DNA of 64,000 bases from Mesomycoplasma ovipneumoniae (lineage in GTDB: Bacteria; Bacillota_I; Bacilli_A; Mycoplasmatales; Metamycoplasmataceae): the NCBI RefSeq assembly GCF_038095975.1, contig NZ_CP146003.1:124001-188000 (forward strand), given 5' to 3'. The translations under genes were made by a program, and so were the position numbers. Each line of letters begins with the position of its first letter. Positions within the stretch are counted from its first letter, which is position 1. The notes beneath the pieces were generated by a model that saw only the letters and a program-made list of their open reading frames with translations, had not been told where the DNA came from and ran no database searches. Of the stretch, positions 1 to 9,993 are shown piece by piece.

Positions 1-218
1 AACGAAAAAAAGGTAATTTTAAGTACAAGACTGCAAATCAAGTAATATATGGCAATGTTGTTTTACAAAAACTAAAAGAAATTAAGTACGGTAAAAAAAT
101 AGCCCTATTTTTGCTTCTTTTTACTCTGGTTGCTGTTCTAGCTTTAATAATTATTTTTATTGTTTTTCATTTTGCTGGAAGTGGAAATAATATCCAGGAA
201 GTCGTTTCGCGAAGCTAA
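1..218 (+). CDS. C-terminal end of a membrane protein (partial)
   Basis: An open frame enters from the left edge (codons in phase with position 3) and stops at TAA 216-218, directly abutting the lepA ATG. The visible 71 residues are a basic segment followed by one strongly hydrophobic helix (about 22 residues rich in Leu, Ile, Val and Phe) and a short polar tail ending VVSRS. This is a membrane protein with its last helix near the C-terminus. The N-terminus is outside the window, so the family cannot be named. The zero-base gap to lepA implies co-transcription and probably translational coupling. Confidence 0.6.
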   Translation, partial: RKKGNFKYKTANQVIYGNVVLQKLKEIKYGKKIALFLLLFTLVAVLALIIIFIVFHFAGSGNNIQEVVSRS

Positions 219-2015
219 ATGGAAAATACAAAAATTCGCAATTTTGCAATAATTGCTCATATTGATCACGGAAAATCCACTCTAGCCGACCGAATTCTTG
301 AGTTTACAAACACGGTTTCAAAGCGTGAATTAAAAGATCAGCATCTTGATTCGATGGACCTTGAAAAAGAACGAGGGATCACAATCAAACTAAATGCTGT
401 TCAAATACGTTATAATTCTTATATTTTTCACCTAATTGACACCCCAGGACATGTCGATTTTACTTATGAGGTTTCCCGTTCACTTGCTGCAACCGAAGGT
501 GCGCTGCTTTTAGTTGATGCAAGTCAAGGAATTCAAGCCCAAACTTTAGCAAATGTTTATTTAGCCCTTGAGAATAATTTAGAAATAATTCCAATTATCA
601 ATAAAATTGACTTGCCTTCGGCAAATGTTGAAAAAGTTAAGCAAGAAATTGAGTCAACAATTGGAATTTCAGCTCAAAATGCAATTCTCATTTCGGCAAA
701 AAACGGCATTGGGATTGAAAATGTTCTTGAGGCAATTGTAAAATATATCCCACCTCCTAAATATTCAAGCGAAAAAGATCCTTTAAAAGCTTTGGTTTTT
801 GACTCTTATTTTGATATTTATCGTGGTGTTGTAATTTTTGTTCGGGTTGTAACTGGAAAAATTAGTGTCGGAAATACTTTTAAATTTATGGCTAATAATT
901 TAAAATTTTCCGTAATTGAGCTAGGAATTTCTAATCCTAATCAGGTCAAAAAAAATGAACTAGTTGCCGGCGAAGTTGGCTGAATTGCCGCCTCAATCCG
1001 TAATGCAAAAGATGTTAATGTTGGTGATACAATAACTTTGGTTGAAAATCCGGCCGACTCGCCGCTTCCTGGTTATAAAAAAATGGTGCCGGTGATGTAT
1101 ACAGGATTTTATCCGATTGATTCACAACAATATAATCTTTTAAAAGACTCGCTTGAAAAAATTTCGCTTTCAGATTCGTCAATAATTTATGAGCCAGAGT
1201 CATCAAAAGCACTAGGTTTTGGTTTTCGCATCGGGTTTTTAGGCCTTTTACATATGGAAATATTGCAAGAACGGCTTGAAAGAGAATTTAATGTCGGAAT
1301 TATTGCCACGGCACCTTCTGTAGAATTTGAAATAACTCGAACTAACGGTGAAATTCAAAAAATTTCTAATCCAAGCTTGTTTCCTGAACCTAATTTTATT
1401 AGCGAAATTAGGGAACCTTTTATTTTGGCTAAAATTTTTCTTCCTGATGAATTTTTAGGTGCAATTATGGGACTTTGTCAAGATCGCCGCGGAATTTACG
1501 TTGATCTTGAATATATTGATGATTTTCGTCGCCGTTTAATTTATAAATTACCTTTAGTTGAAGTGATTTTTGACTTTTTTGATCGACTAAAATCACTTTC
1601 AAAAGGTTATGCTTCTTTTGAATATGAACTAATTGGATTGCAACCTTCAAAATTAGTTAAGTTAGATATTTTACTTAATGGTCAAAAAATCGATGCCCTT
1701 TCAATGATAGTTCATAAAGATTTTTCTTATCCAAAAGCGCGTGATTTAACGCAAAAATTAAAAGAAATAATTCCAAGACATTCATTTGAGGTGCCAGTTC
1801 AGGCCGTTATTGGTTCAAAAGTTATTGCCCGTGAAACAATTAAGGCTTATCGTAAAGATGTTACTGCCAAATTATATGGTGGTGATGTTACAAGAAGAAA
1901 AAAACTTTTAGAAAAACAAAAGGCCGGAAAAAAACGAATGAAATCATTCGGAGTTGTTGATGTTCCTCAAGAAGCATTTTTAGCAATTTTAAAAACTAAC
2001 ATTAACGAAAAATAG
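219..2015 (+). CDS. lepA: Elongation factor 4 (LepA), ribosome back-translocation GTPase
   Basis: 598 residues, the usual LepA length. G1 is AHIDHGKST at residues 13-21, followed by the switch region RGITIK, DTPGH (G3) and NKID (G4). The second half has the LepA-specific C-terminal region ([13 protein letters not shown], then [18 protein letters not shown] and the basic tail ending in KTNINEK). Residue 255 is an in-frame TGA read as Trp. LepA is a membrane-associated ribosomal GTPase thought to back-translocate or remodel stalled ribosomes. The ATG follows the TAA of the preceding gene with no spacing. A -10-like TATAAT lies just past the lepA stop and probably serves the next gene. Confidence 0.97.
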
Positions 2016-2017
2016 TG

Positions 2018-2023
2018 TATAAT
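2018..2023 (+). promoter_or_regulatory. -10-like element for the downstream membrane protein gene
   Basis: TATAAT three bases after the lepA stop codon, 60 bases before the next ATG. The intervening leader contains TTTTACAAAAG (2023-2033) and the near-complement CTTTTGTGAAA just before the ATG, which could pair and bring the start codon into a hairpin. The promoter call rests on the -10 match and position only. Confidence 0.35.
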
Positions 2024-2082
2024 TTTACAAAAGGGGAAAAATTTAGGAAAAATATATTTGTTTTTTCTACTTTTGTGAAATT

Positions 2083-3039
2083 ATGAAAAAAAGACAGAAC
2101 TTTAATAACAGCAATTACCACAAACGACCTAGTTTTACAAATTCAGCCTATCGTGAGTCAAGGTACTATAAAAACGTACAAAATCGTCCTAATATTCAAG
2201 AAGATTTTGATGATTCAGATGAATATTTTGCCCAAAAAAATCATTACCGTCCAGAATATAAAAGTTCGCAAAATTATTCAAACCATTTAATGGAAGAAAA
2301 TTATTATCAGGCAATGGAACAAAAAGCCCTTCAACAAGAGGCAAATGCTTTTATTTCAAAAGAAGTGAGAAAAATTTTTGGGCTTGAATTAATTTTTTTA
2401 CCACTAAAGGCACTTTTTTGACTCTTGGCTTTTTTAGCAATACTAACTGTTTCACTGCTTTGAGTTTATGAGTATATTCCAAGTTGAAATTATGAGCAAA
2501 AATATTTACCACTTTTGATAATTCCCGGAATTATCGGTGCAATTATAATATTTTTATTTGTAAAAACCATGTTAGACTATCGGGCAATTAAAAAATCTGT
2601 TGAATATTTCCGCTCACAGCTTAGAAATAATTCTCACAGACTTGAAATGCCGCCAATGATTCCTTGATTAGTTAAAAAATTGAATCAAAAAGAAGTAAAT
2701 GCAATTTGACTGGCGGCTTTTAGTTTGTTTGGAACAGCAATTTTAGGTTTAGTTTATTGAATTACTTTAAAATATTATCCAGAAAAAAATATTCAATTTT
2801 CAACCGAATTTATTATAAGTATGGTCTCAACTGGTGGATTTTTTATTTTAATGCTTGTTTATGACTTAACACTTCGTCGCCGTTTATCAAATATTGAAGC
2901 AATTTTTGGTCATGTTTACCGTAAAAATATTAATATTGAATCAATCCGTTTTCGTCGTCATATGCTTTGAGCAATTTTCACAATAGTTATTTTCCTAATT
3001 TTAAGAAAAATTGCCAAAAGGAAAAAAATAATTACTTAA
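2083..3039 (+). CDS. Conserved mycoplasma membrane protein with an Asn/Tyr-rich N-terminus
   Basis: 318 residues, read through several TGA (Trp) codons. Residues 1 to about 85 are hydrophilic and rich in Asn, Tyr, Arg and Gln (likely disordered, cytoplasmic). They are followed by four hydrophobic helices in two pairs, around residues 100-160 and 208-255, separated by a basic loop, and a last helix near the C-terminus before a KIAKRKK tail. I recognise no enzyme motif. The architecture resembles the mycoplasma family sometimes labelled MSC_0882-like, but that is from memory and unverified. It follows lepA with its own -10-like box and is closed by a terminator. Confidence 0.75.
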
Positions 3040-3056
3040 TTAATAAAGGCAAAATA

Positions 3057-3088
3057 GAAAAACATCCTAAAAATGGATGTTTTTTATT
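3057..3088 (+). terminator. Rho-independent terminator
   Basis: Inverted repeat AACATCC (3061-3067) / GGATGTT (3075-3081) with a 7-base loop, flanked by A's on the left and a run of T's on the right. It lies 20 bases after the membrane protein stop. Confidence 0.8.
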
Positions 3089-3154
3089 TAAACTAATATA
3101 AATATAAGATTTTAGTTTCATTAAGATCAAAGTGTCTGTCAATAAATAATTTGT

Positions 3155-3230
3155 TCCGAGTTTGATAGTTCGATGGCAAAAATTCACTTTTTAGTCAATA
3201 TAAATACACAAAAAAATACCTGTAAATCCG
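3155..3230 (+). repeat. Dispersed palindromic repeat, copy 1
   Basis: Matches the family consensus: TCCTGAGTTTG, then GATGGCAAAAATTCAC, TTTTTAG and a TATAAATA segment, then AAAATACC and GTAAATC. The core is the inverted repeat TTCACT/AGTGAA around TTTT; here the right arm is degenerate (AGTCAA). Confidence 0.75.
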
Positions 3231-3303
3231 TGCTTTTGACCAAAAATCTTAATCTTTATTATTTTAAATTTAACCTCTCAAAAAAAGTAAAAAAACTAAA
3301 TAT

Positions 3304-3346
3304 GTTAGTATATAAACTAATTGTTTGAATTTTTTCTACTAATTTT
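3304..3346 (+). repeat. Direct repeat flanking the 78-aa gene, left copy
   Basis: TTAGTATA..AACTA.TTGT, then TTTTTCTACTAATTT. The same string recurs right after the gene with about six differences. The left copy overlaps the promoter region. Confidence 0.6.
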
Positions 3347-3369
3347 AAAAAAAGTTTTATAATAATGGT

Positions 3370-3606
3370 ATGAAAAGTTCAATAAGTACTCGTGGAAAAA
3401 ACAAATCTCCACGCAAATCAAAAAGAAAATATACAATTAACGATCTTTCTGAAAATGATCGTGGAGTTTATCAAGACATAATTGAGACTGTTCTTAGAAG
3501 ATCTGGAATTGACCCCGCAATTATTTTTGAGGAGCTTAAACAACGAAAGCAAGAACTAGAACAACAACAAGAAAAAGAACCAGATAAAAATAAAAACGAA
3601 AATTAA
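3370..3606 (+). CDS. Small charged protein of unknown function, 78 aa
   Basis: Residues 1-20 are very basic (Lys, Arg, Ser), residues 22-52 look like a short folded helical domain (DLSENDRGVYQDIIETVLRR), and residues 55-78 are a Glu/Gln/Lys coiled-coil-like tail. No family recognised. TATAAT at 3358-3363 ends only six bases before the ATG and there is no Shine-Dalgarno sequence, so the mRNA is probably leaderless or nearly so. The gene sits between two imperfect 43-base direct repeats (about 3304-3346 and 3608-3650). Codon use looks like its neighbours. Confidence 0.6.
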   Translation: MKSSISTRGKNKSPRKSKRKYTINDLSENDRGVYQDIIETVLRRSGIDPAIIFEELKQRKQELEQQQEKEPDKNKNEN

Positions 3607-3607
3607 G

Positions 3608-3650
3608 CTAGTATAAAAACTAGTTGTCTAGATTTTTCTACTAATTTAAA
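3608..3650 (+). repeat. Direct repeat flanking the 78-aa gene, right copy
   Basis: Second copy of the repeat at 3304-3346, beginning three bases after the TAA. Both copies end in TTTTTCTACTAATTT. Confidence 0.6.
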
Positions 3651-3685
3651 GTTAAAATTAAAAGATTCTTAAAACCTTACTAAAA

Positions 3686-4585
3686 TTAAATTTTAAATAC
3701 AAGAAATTTAATTACCCCATCTAGAATAAACGGCACTACAAAAATAGCAACCAAAACTAGAACAATATGGTTGATGATTAAGCGATAATCATCAAATGCT
3801 GAAATCGTAACACTAAAAGAATAAGTTAATACTCAAAACGAGTATCAAAACATAATAAAATTTATAAAAACTGAAAATAGATAAATAATTAAGAAACGAA
3901 CTTGCCGTTTTTTAATAATAGGATTTAAATCAGGACTTTTTGTATTAAATGAGAAGACGTGTAAAAATATATCTCAATAATAGGAAGGCAAAAATACTCT
4001 AGTAGTTAATCACAAACCGTCAATCATAACAAAAATATTTTCAATGATTTTATCAGGGTTATATCTATCTTTTTTTCTTAAGTTGATTCAAATATAAGGG
4101 CTTTTTCTCTTTATAAGATTATAATTTTTTTTAAAATCAAAATTAGCTAAGAAATCAAATTGTTTATTTGTATCTAATTTACCTAAATTTTTTTTACATT
4201 TCTTCGCTAGGTAAAAATTAAAAATTTTTTGGAAAAAACTACACAAATATGAATAAGGCAACAACAGGGGCAAGTAAAAAATTGCTTCGATAAAATGTCG
4301 AAAAAAGTAATTATCAAAAACTTTTGTATTAAAATGAATTAAAAAATCAAATTTAAGCGTAAAAATTAGTACTAAAATAACTAAAAAAAGTGGTACTGGA
4401 TAACTTATTAAAAACAGTGTGAATAGCAAAACAAAGTGTTTGATTGTTTTTTTATCAGGATTAAATTTGAATACAAGAAAGAAGAACAACCTAAAATACA
4501 AAATATTACCTAAAATAGGTACTTTTGAAAATTCTCTAGGAATTTTCAAATTAATAAATTTTTCAACAGTCAATCAAAAATACAT
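3686..4585 (-). CDS. Membrane protein, paralog of the 4686-5582 gene (copy 1)
   Basis: 299 residues from ATG at 4585, with TGA as Trp. A start motif shared with the upstream paralog (FWLTVEKFINL) fixes the start. Features are a shared NPDKKTIKH motif near residue 42, two hydrophobic helices, a second hydrophobic pair, the shared hydrophilic motif KKNLGKLDTN, a soluble stretch with YNPDKIIENIF, and two C-terminal helices ending VFKI. Roughly six membrane segments in all. No catalytic motif or known family recognised. It is transcribed toward lepA, 100 bases downstream of its paralog, and probably arose by tandem duplication. Confidence 0.65.
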
Positions 4586-4685
4586 TTTTATAAAACAAAT
4601 TTCCTTAAATTAAATTAATAAACTAGTTAAACTAGCCTAAGAATCAACCATTTTGCCTTTAATAATACTATCAAAAAATAAAAAT

Positions 4686-5582
4686 TTATTTCTCAAATAG
4701 TCAAAAAGTTATTCATAATTTAGGATGATAAGCCGCCGTGGGTAGCATGAGAAAACCAAAAATTATAGTAAAAAAACCAGACAGTAATAATTGTTTTGCT
4801 TCGTTATTAGTATCATTTAAAAAATAATATATTATTCAAAATGGATATCAAGTTAATATAAGTTGTATAAAAACAAAAGTAAAATAAACGTATAAAAAGA
4901 TTTTCCAGTTTTTTTTAGAAATATTTGAATTTGTAAATTCAGTAGTGTTGAACAAAAAAACTTCTAAAATTATATGTGCAAAATATTTTGGTAAATTTCA
5001 ATTAACTTTTCACCATCAACTTTGGATAATAATAAAAATATTTTCAATTATTTTTTCTGGGTTATACCAATGCTCTTTTTCAACACCCATATAAAATTTT
5101 CGTTGACATAGAAATTCATAATGTTTAGTATAATTAAAATTGTTTAAAAATGAGAATTTATTATTTGTGTCCAATTTGCCAAGATTTTTTTTAACTTGTT
5201 TTACCAAGTATAAATGAAAAATTTTTTGCAAAAAACCTGAAAAATACGAATAAGACACAATTAAAAGTGAGTAGCCAATTATTTCGATCAAATGACGAAT
5301 AAAATAATTATTAAAAAATTTTAAATCTAAATTCCTCAGAAAATCAGCATTACCGGTAATTAACAATGTTATTATAACTAAAAAAAGAGGGGATGGATAA
5401 CTTATTAAAGAAAGTACTACAAATAAAAAGTAATGTTTTATTGTTTTTTTATCAGGATTAAATTTAAAAACTAAAAATGAAAATAGTTTAAAATATAAAG
5501 TATTGCCTAAAATAGGAATTTTTAAAAATTTTTTTGGTATTTGAAGGTTTATAAATTTTTCAACTGTTAATCAAAAATTCAT
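4686..5582 (-). CDS. Membrane protein, paralog of the 3686-4585 gene (copy 2)
   Basis: 298 residues from ATG at 5582 (MNFWLTVEKFINL). It matches copy 1 along its length (NPDKKTIKH, KKNLGKLDTN, WYNPEKIIENIF), again with about six hydrophobic segments. The frame stays open upstream for 67 more codons (to 5786) through a 9-bp tandem repeat coding for Asn-Arg-Lys units. That extension has only a GTG start (5778-5780), so I chose the ATG conserved with copy 1. If the extension is translated, the protein has a length-variable basic N-terminus. Function unknown. Confidence 0.65.
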
Positions 5583-5656
5583 TTTAAGACATAATCTCCA
5601 ATTTGGGTCGTAATCAAATTTGTACTGGTTAATGCCACTTTTGCTGTAAATTGTGC

Positions 5657-5710
5657 TTTTCCTATTTTTCCTATTTTTCCTATTTTTCCTATTTTTCCTA
5701 TTTCTCCTAT
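5657..5710 (+). repeat. 9-bp tandem repeat, six units
   Basis: Five exact units of TTTTCCTAT followed by one unit with a single change. The repeat lies 75 bases upstream of the ATG of the minus-strand membrane gene and in its reading frame (Asn-Arg-Lys per unit on the minus strand). Being 9 bp, unit loss or gain keeps frame. Confidence 0.9.
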
Positions 5711-5797
5711 TTTTGATAGTGCTTGATATTTTGCCTATCGATAGGCCATCAGACCCGATTCTAAAGGTTTTACATGCCACTTTGTTTTAATAGATGA

Positions 5798-6577
5798 CTA
5801 ATTTTTAAGCAAATTAATAATTTGCATTATCAAATAAATAAAAGCAATACGCGCTGAAGTGTGCTTTTCAAGAACATCCTCATTTTTAAAAGTTAAGAAA
5901 CTAATTGAGGATTGCTTGAATAAATTACTTTCATAATTTGAAGTAAAGGAAATAATATTACAATTTTTAGATTTCATTGTTTGAACTAATCGATCTATCT
6001 CCAAATGCATACCAGAAAAACTAAAAAAAACGCAAACACTAAAATCAACAGATTTTTCTACTCATTTCTGTTGAACTTCAAAGTCATAATGATAATCAAC
6101 ATAATATTGTAATTTCGATAAATAATTAGCAAAAATCTGAATTATTTCTAAATTTGATCCCTTACCAAAAAATATAATATGCCGCACCTTCTTTAACAAG
6201 GCAACAAATTTTATAATAGAATCATGATTTATTTTGTAAAGATTATCGAGATTTTTACTAATAAGAGAATGATATAGGCTAACTGTTGTATTTTTGCTGG
6301 CAATTTTGTTGTTCGAAAAACGGCTTTTTTGAATTTGCATATAAGAATAATTACGGTCAAGCGCTGGCAATAGATCTTTTAGGCCTTTAAAACCGAGTTT
6401 TTTGCAAAATTTTATTACCGAAGCTGTTGAACAATTAGCATTTTCAGCAATTATACTTAATTTTAAAGTCATAATTTTGGTGATATTTGAAATCAAAAAT
6501 TTAGCAATTTCCTTATCAATAAAATTATGATTTTGCTTAGAAAACCACAGTAAATCATTCATCAAATTACTATCCAT
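5798..6577 (-). CDS. RpiR-family transcriptional regulator (HTH plus SIS domain)
   Basis: 259 residues from ATG 6577, with one TGA (Trp) in the middle. Residues 1-80 are the N-terminal helix-turn-helix region (IAENANCSTASVIKFCKKLGFKGLKDL is typical of RpiR/HTH_6 proteins). Residues about 115-240 form a sugar isomerase (SIS) fold, with HIIFFGKGSN as the glycine-rich phosphosugar loop and the later VFFSFSGM segment. RpiR proteins sense phosphosugars; the divergent mannitol operon 850 bases away suggests mannitol- or fructose-phosphate-responsive control of mtlADF. A perfect 15-bp inverted repeat lies 76 bases upstream of its start. Confidence 0.85.
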
Positions 6578-6652
6578 TTTATAAAATTATACAATATAAC
6601 AATTTATTATAGTAACATAAAATAGTATTAAGGAATAAAGCCACAACTTAAT

Positions 6653-6703
6653 AAAATTTGTGATCAAAGACTTTTTAAAAAAGGAATTTTGATCACAAAT
6701 TTT
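6653..6703. promoter_or_regulatory. Perfect 15-bp inverted repeat, candidate operator
   Basis: AAAATTTGTGATCAA (6653-6667) and its exact reverse complement (6689-6703), 21 bases apart. It is upstream of the rpiR start and lacks a following T-run, so an operator or cruciform is more likely than a terminator. RpiR-type regulators bind inverted repeats, but no experimental site is known to me for this one. Confidence 0.45.
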
Positions 6704-6907
6704 GCTAGTATAGGATTTTTGATTGCTTTTTTAGAATTTTTCATGACATTAATACAGATTTTTAGTGTAGAACTAAATGTTATAGATTTTTACACTACCA
6801 TCAAATTTAGCAAAAAATAGTAATTTTTGTTTTAATTTGTAAACTTAATTTTAAAGCAATGAAAAATTAACATGCTAATTTTAAAATTAGAATTGGTATA
6901 GAAAATA

Positions 6908-7250
6908 CCAACTAATTTTTAGCAAATTAACAATTTGCATTTCAGATAAACACAATGGCTAATGAAATTTAATTTTCAAAATACCATTAACATTAAAAAA
7001 CTAAACAAAGATTATTGTATAAATCAATTTAATAATTTGAAAATATTGATAGATTTTCACCTTTTCAAAGCATTATATGCTTGATATTTTCAGTAACACC
7101 ACTATTTTTACAATAAAATCACGACTTAAACTGTAAAAAATTGACGAAATTTTTGTTAATGTGAGCATGATTTAAACCAATAATTCTATTTTATAAACCA
7201 TTTTGTTATCACACGAGCATTTTTTTGGGCCACTAATAAGGATGATCATG
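6908..7250 (-). pseudogene. Decayed second copy of the rpiR-type regulator
   Basis: The plus strand here aligns by eye with the 3' half of the neighbouring rpiR gene. CTAATTTTTAGCAAATTAACAATTTGCAT (6912 on) matches the rpiR end at 5794 on. The segment around 6978-7040 matches 5888-5940, and AATAAAATCACGACTTAAACTGTAAA (near 7112) matches the region around 6217-6240. Frame is lost in several places, so this is a remnant of a duplicated regulator and not a working gene. Confidence 0.55.
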
Positions 7251-7385
7251 GAAAAACGACAGCCAAAATCCTTAAATCTTTAACTTTAATTTGCAAAATT
7301 TAACTGCTCAAAAATCTAGAATTTCTTCAACAATGAAAACATGATTCTGCCTTGAAGGTTGATCAAATTATTAATCAAATTCATA

Positions 7386-7419
7386 TATACTCCACAAAAT
7401 TGTATCGATATTAAGGAGG
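7386..7419 (+). promoter_or_regulatory. mtl operon promoter, palindrome and strong RBS
   Basis: TATACT at 7386-7391 is a plausible -10 box. TATCGATA (7403-7410), a perfect palindrome, would lie just after the transcription start. AAGGAGG (7413-7419) is a complete Shine-Dalgarno sequence 4 bases before the mtlA ATG, stronger than those of most genes here. The palindrome could be an operator overlapping the ribosome binding region. Confidence 0.45.
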
Positions 7420-7423
7420 TTTT

Positions 7424-8893
7424 ATGGCAAATTTAATCAAAACTATTAAAACTAAAATTCAGTCCTTTGGCGGACTTTTAGGGCAAATGATAATGCCAAT
7501 TATCGGTATATTTATTGCCTGAGGTCTACTTACATCTTTTTTTATTCCCACAGGTTGAACACCGAATAAAGATCTTGCAGCCATGGTAGGTGTCGGAATT
7601 ACTTATATAATTCCAATTTTAATTTGCTTTCTTGGTGGTTATAAAATTTACAAAATTCGAGGTGGTGCAATTGCTGGAGTTGTAGCAATTGGTGCGGTAG
7701 CTGCTGGTCAGTCAGAAATTTTTATAAATATTACTGGCGGTACAGCGCCAATGCTAGTTGCAGTTATGTTATTTGGTCCAATTTCAGCACTTATTTTAAA
7801 ACACACAGAAAAATTTTGAATTAATAAAATTCCAAGCGGCTACCAAATGCTAGCAAATAATTTTTATCTTGGAATTCTCGGATTTGTGCTTTTATTCCCC
7901 GTTTATTATTTATCAATTTATTTTATCGGTTACTTTATTAAATCACTCGGATTTTTGACCCAAAAAATGGGAGAGTGAAAGTTATATCCTTTAATTGCCT
8001 TAATTGTTGAACCTGCAAAAATACTTTTTCTAAATAATGCAATAAATCACGGTGTTTTTACAACTTTAGGAACAATTCAAGTAACTGAAACTGGCAAGTC
8101 AATTTTATTTTTATTAGAATCAAATCCTGGACCAGGATTAGGGCTTTTACTATTCTATCTAATTTTTTCAAAAGAAAAACAAATTAAAGGACAAACAGCT
8201 TCTTCAATCCCAATCCATTTTTTAGGCGGGATTCACGAGGTTTATTTTCCTTTTGCTATTTTAAGACCAGTTTTAATTTTATCACTAATTGCTGGAGGTA
8301 TTTTTGGAAATTCAATCTTACAAATTTTTAATGTTGGCGCAGTTGCTCCTGTCTCTCCAGGTTCAATTATTGCTCAGTATATCCAAGTAGAAAAATCGAC
8401 AAATTCATTAGTTGGTATTACAATTGCGATTTTCGGATCCGCTATAGTGACTTTGCTAAGTGCCTGAGCTATCAATTTTTTAGCAAAACTACTAAATAAA
8501 AACAAGCAAAAAACTGAAAATTTAGACATTAACCATACAAAAAAATTGATTGAAAATGAAAAATTAAAAACAAAAAGTACTCAAAAATTAAATCCAAAAA
8601 AGATTGTTTTTGCTTGCGATGCGGGCATGGGTTCTTCTGTAATGGCTGCTTCAATTTTAAGGAAAGTTTTGAAAGATAATAATGTTGTTGACATTGAAGT
8701 TTCTAATTTAGCAATTGCCGATTTGACTGGTGAAGAAGAGCTTATTATCACAATTCAAAGTTTAGAAGATCGTGTTAAAGATAAAAATTCCAAAGCTAAA
8801 ATTATTTCCTTAAGTCAATTTTTAGATAGAAAATCCTATGAAAATATAGCTACACAACTTAAAAATAATCAAGAAAATAAGGAAAATTTCTAA
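7424..8893 (+). CDS. mtlA: PTS mannitol-specific EIICB component
   Basis: 489 residues with TGA as Trp. The EIIC membrane domain (residues 1 to about 340) starts with MIMPIIGIFIAWGLLT and includes the conserved GGIHEVYFP motif. A linker (about 340-383) leads to the EIIB domain, whose phospho-cysteine lies in FACDAGMGSS. It imports mannitol with concomitant phosphorylation to mannitol-1-phosphate, taking phosphate from EIIA (mtlF). The stop overlaps the mtlD ATG by one base (TAATG). The first gene of an mtlA-mtlD-mtlF operon; EIIA is a separate gene, as in Gram-positive-type systems. Confidence 0.95.
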
Positions 8894-9993
8894 TGAAAGT
8901 TGTTCATTTTGGAGCCGGAAATATTGGTCGCGGATTAATTGCAAAATTATATCAAGAAAATCAATTTGAAATTATTTTTGTTGATGTTAATGATAAATTA
9001 ATTAATGAGCTAAATCAAAAAGGATTTTATTATGTTATTAACTTTGAAAATGGCCAAAAATATAAAGTGAGAAATTATTTTGCTATTAATCTAAGTGATG
9101 AAGAAAAATTATTAATGCATTTAAAAAACGCCGATCTGATTTCGACTTCTGTTGGATCCGAAAATTTAATTCATTTGAGGTCGATTTTTGCAAAATTAGC
9201 AAAAATTGAGCAAAATAGTAAACAAATTATCTGTTTTGAAAACGGATTTCGAGTTAGCAGTAACTTTAAAAAAGGTCTTGAAAACTGTAAATTTTGGCAA
9301 TTTGTTGACACAACAATTGATCAAATTGCCCCGACTTCGACAGATTTAAATGTTTATACCGAAACATACTCAGAAATTATTATTAAAGAAGAAAAACAAA
9401 AAATTAAACTAAAGGGAGTAAAATATCTAGAAAATTTAGACTATTTTATTTTACGAAAATTATTTTTTGTCAACACTTTGCACTCGGGAATTGCATATTT
9501 GGCATATATTTTAAAATATAATTATATTCATGAAGCTTTAAATTCACCAGTAATTCAAAAATATATTAGCCAACTAAAAATTGTTTTAATTAAAGTGCTT
9601 TCATTCCAAAATACCTTAATTAATCAGCGCGAACTTGAGGTATATTTTGAAAAAACAATTAAAAGATTTGAAAATCCAATTTTACAAGACTCAATTATAC
9701 GCGTTGCTCGGAATCCAATCACTAAAATAGGAAAAAATGAAAGATTTAATTTGTTATTGAAATATGCCAAGAATGCAAAATTAGAACCAAAAGAATTAGA
9801 GATAATTTATAGAACTTTTGCAAATATTTTAAATTATGACTCAAAACAGGATATCCAAGCAACAAAAATGCAGGAAAATCTTCTAAAAAATCGCGAAGAA
9901 TTTTTAAAAATGCAAACAAATTTAGAAGATTTTGAAATCAAAACAGTGCTTGAATTTTATGATAATATAAAAGGGGGAAATAAATGGATTTAA
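8893..9993 (+). CDS. mtlD: Mannitol-1-phosphate 5-dehydrogenase
   Basis: 366 residues, slightly shorter than the usual 380. The N-terminal nucleotide-binding motif is VVHFGAGNIGRG at residues 3-14. The family signatures TSVGSENL and the substrate region VNTLHSGIAYLAY follow. It oxidises mannitol-1-phosphate to fructose-6-phosphate with NAD, feeding glycolysis. It overlaps mtlA by one base at the start and mtlF by 10 bases at the end, so translation is coupled across the operon. Confidence 0.95.
   Translation: MKVVHFGAGNIGRGLIAKLYQENQFEIIFVDVNDKLINELNQKGFYYVINFENGQKYKVRNYFAINLSDEEKLLMHLKNADLISTSVGSENLIHLRSIFAKLAKIEQNSKQIICFENGFRVSSNFKKGLENCKFWQFVDTTIDQIAPTSTDLNVYTETYSEIIIKEEKQKIKLKGVKYLENLDYFILRKLFFVNTLHSGIAYLAYILKYNYIHEALNSPVIQKYISQLKIVLIKVLSFQNTLINQRELEVYFEKTIKRFENPILQDSIIRVARNPITKIGKNERFNLLLKYAKNAKLEPKELEIIYRTFANILNYDSKQDIQATKMQENLLKNREEFLKMQTNLEDFEIKTVLEFYDNIKGGNKWI

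Larger units (their letters stand above)
3040..3369. other. Intergenic region with terminator, dispersed repeat copy and promoter
   Basis: 330 bases without a gene. It holds the terminator at 3057-3088, one copy of the dispersed palindromic repeat (3155-3230), the left copy of a 43-base direct repeat (about 3304-3346) and a TATAAT box at 3358-3363 for the small gene that follows. Confidence 0.7.
6578..7423. other. Divergent rpiR-mtl intergenic region
   Basis: 846 bases between divergent genes. It holds a perfect 15-bp inverted repeat (6653-6703), a decayed rpiR-like copy (about 6908-7250), a TATACT -10-like box (7386-7391), a TATCGATA palindrome (7403-7410) and a full AAGGAGG ribosome binding site (7413-7419). 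Confidence 0.7.

Noticed and set aside
219-2015. lepA read as two truncated genes split at TGA 981-983
   Set aside because: TGA codes Trp in this organism, as shown by conserved Trp positions in many genes; the frame is continuous.
5657-5710. Tandem repeats considered as a CRISPR array
   Set aside because: Units are 9 bp and contiguous with no spacers, and there are no cas genes.
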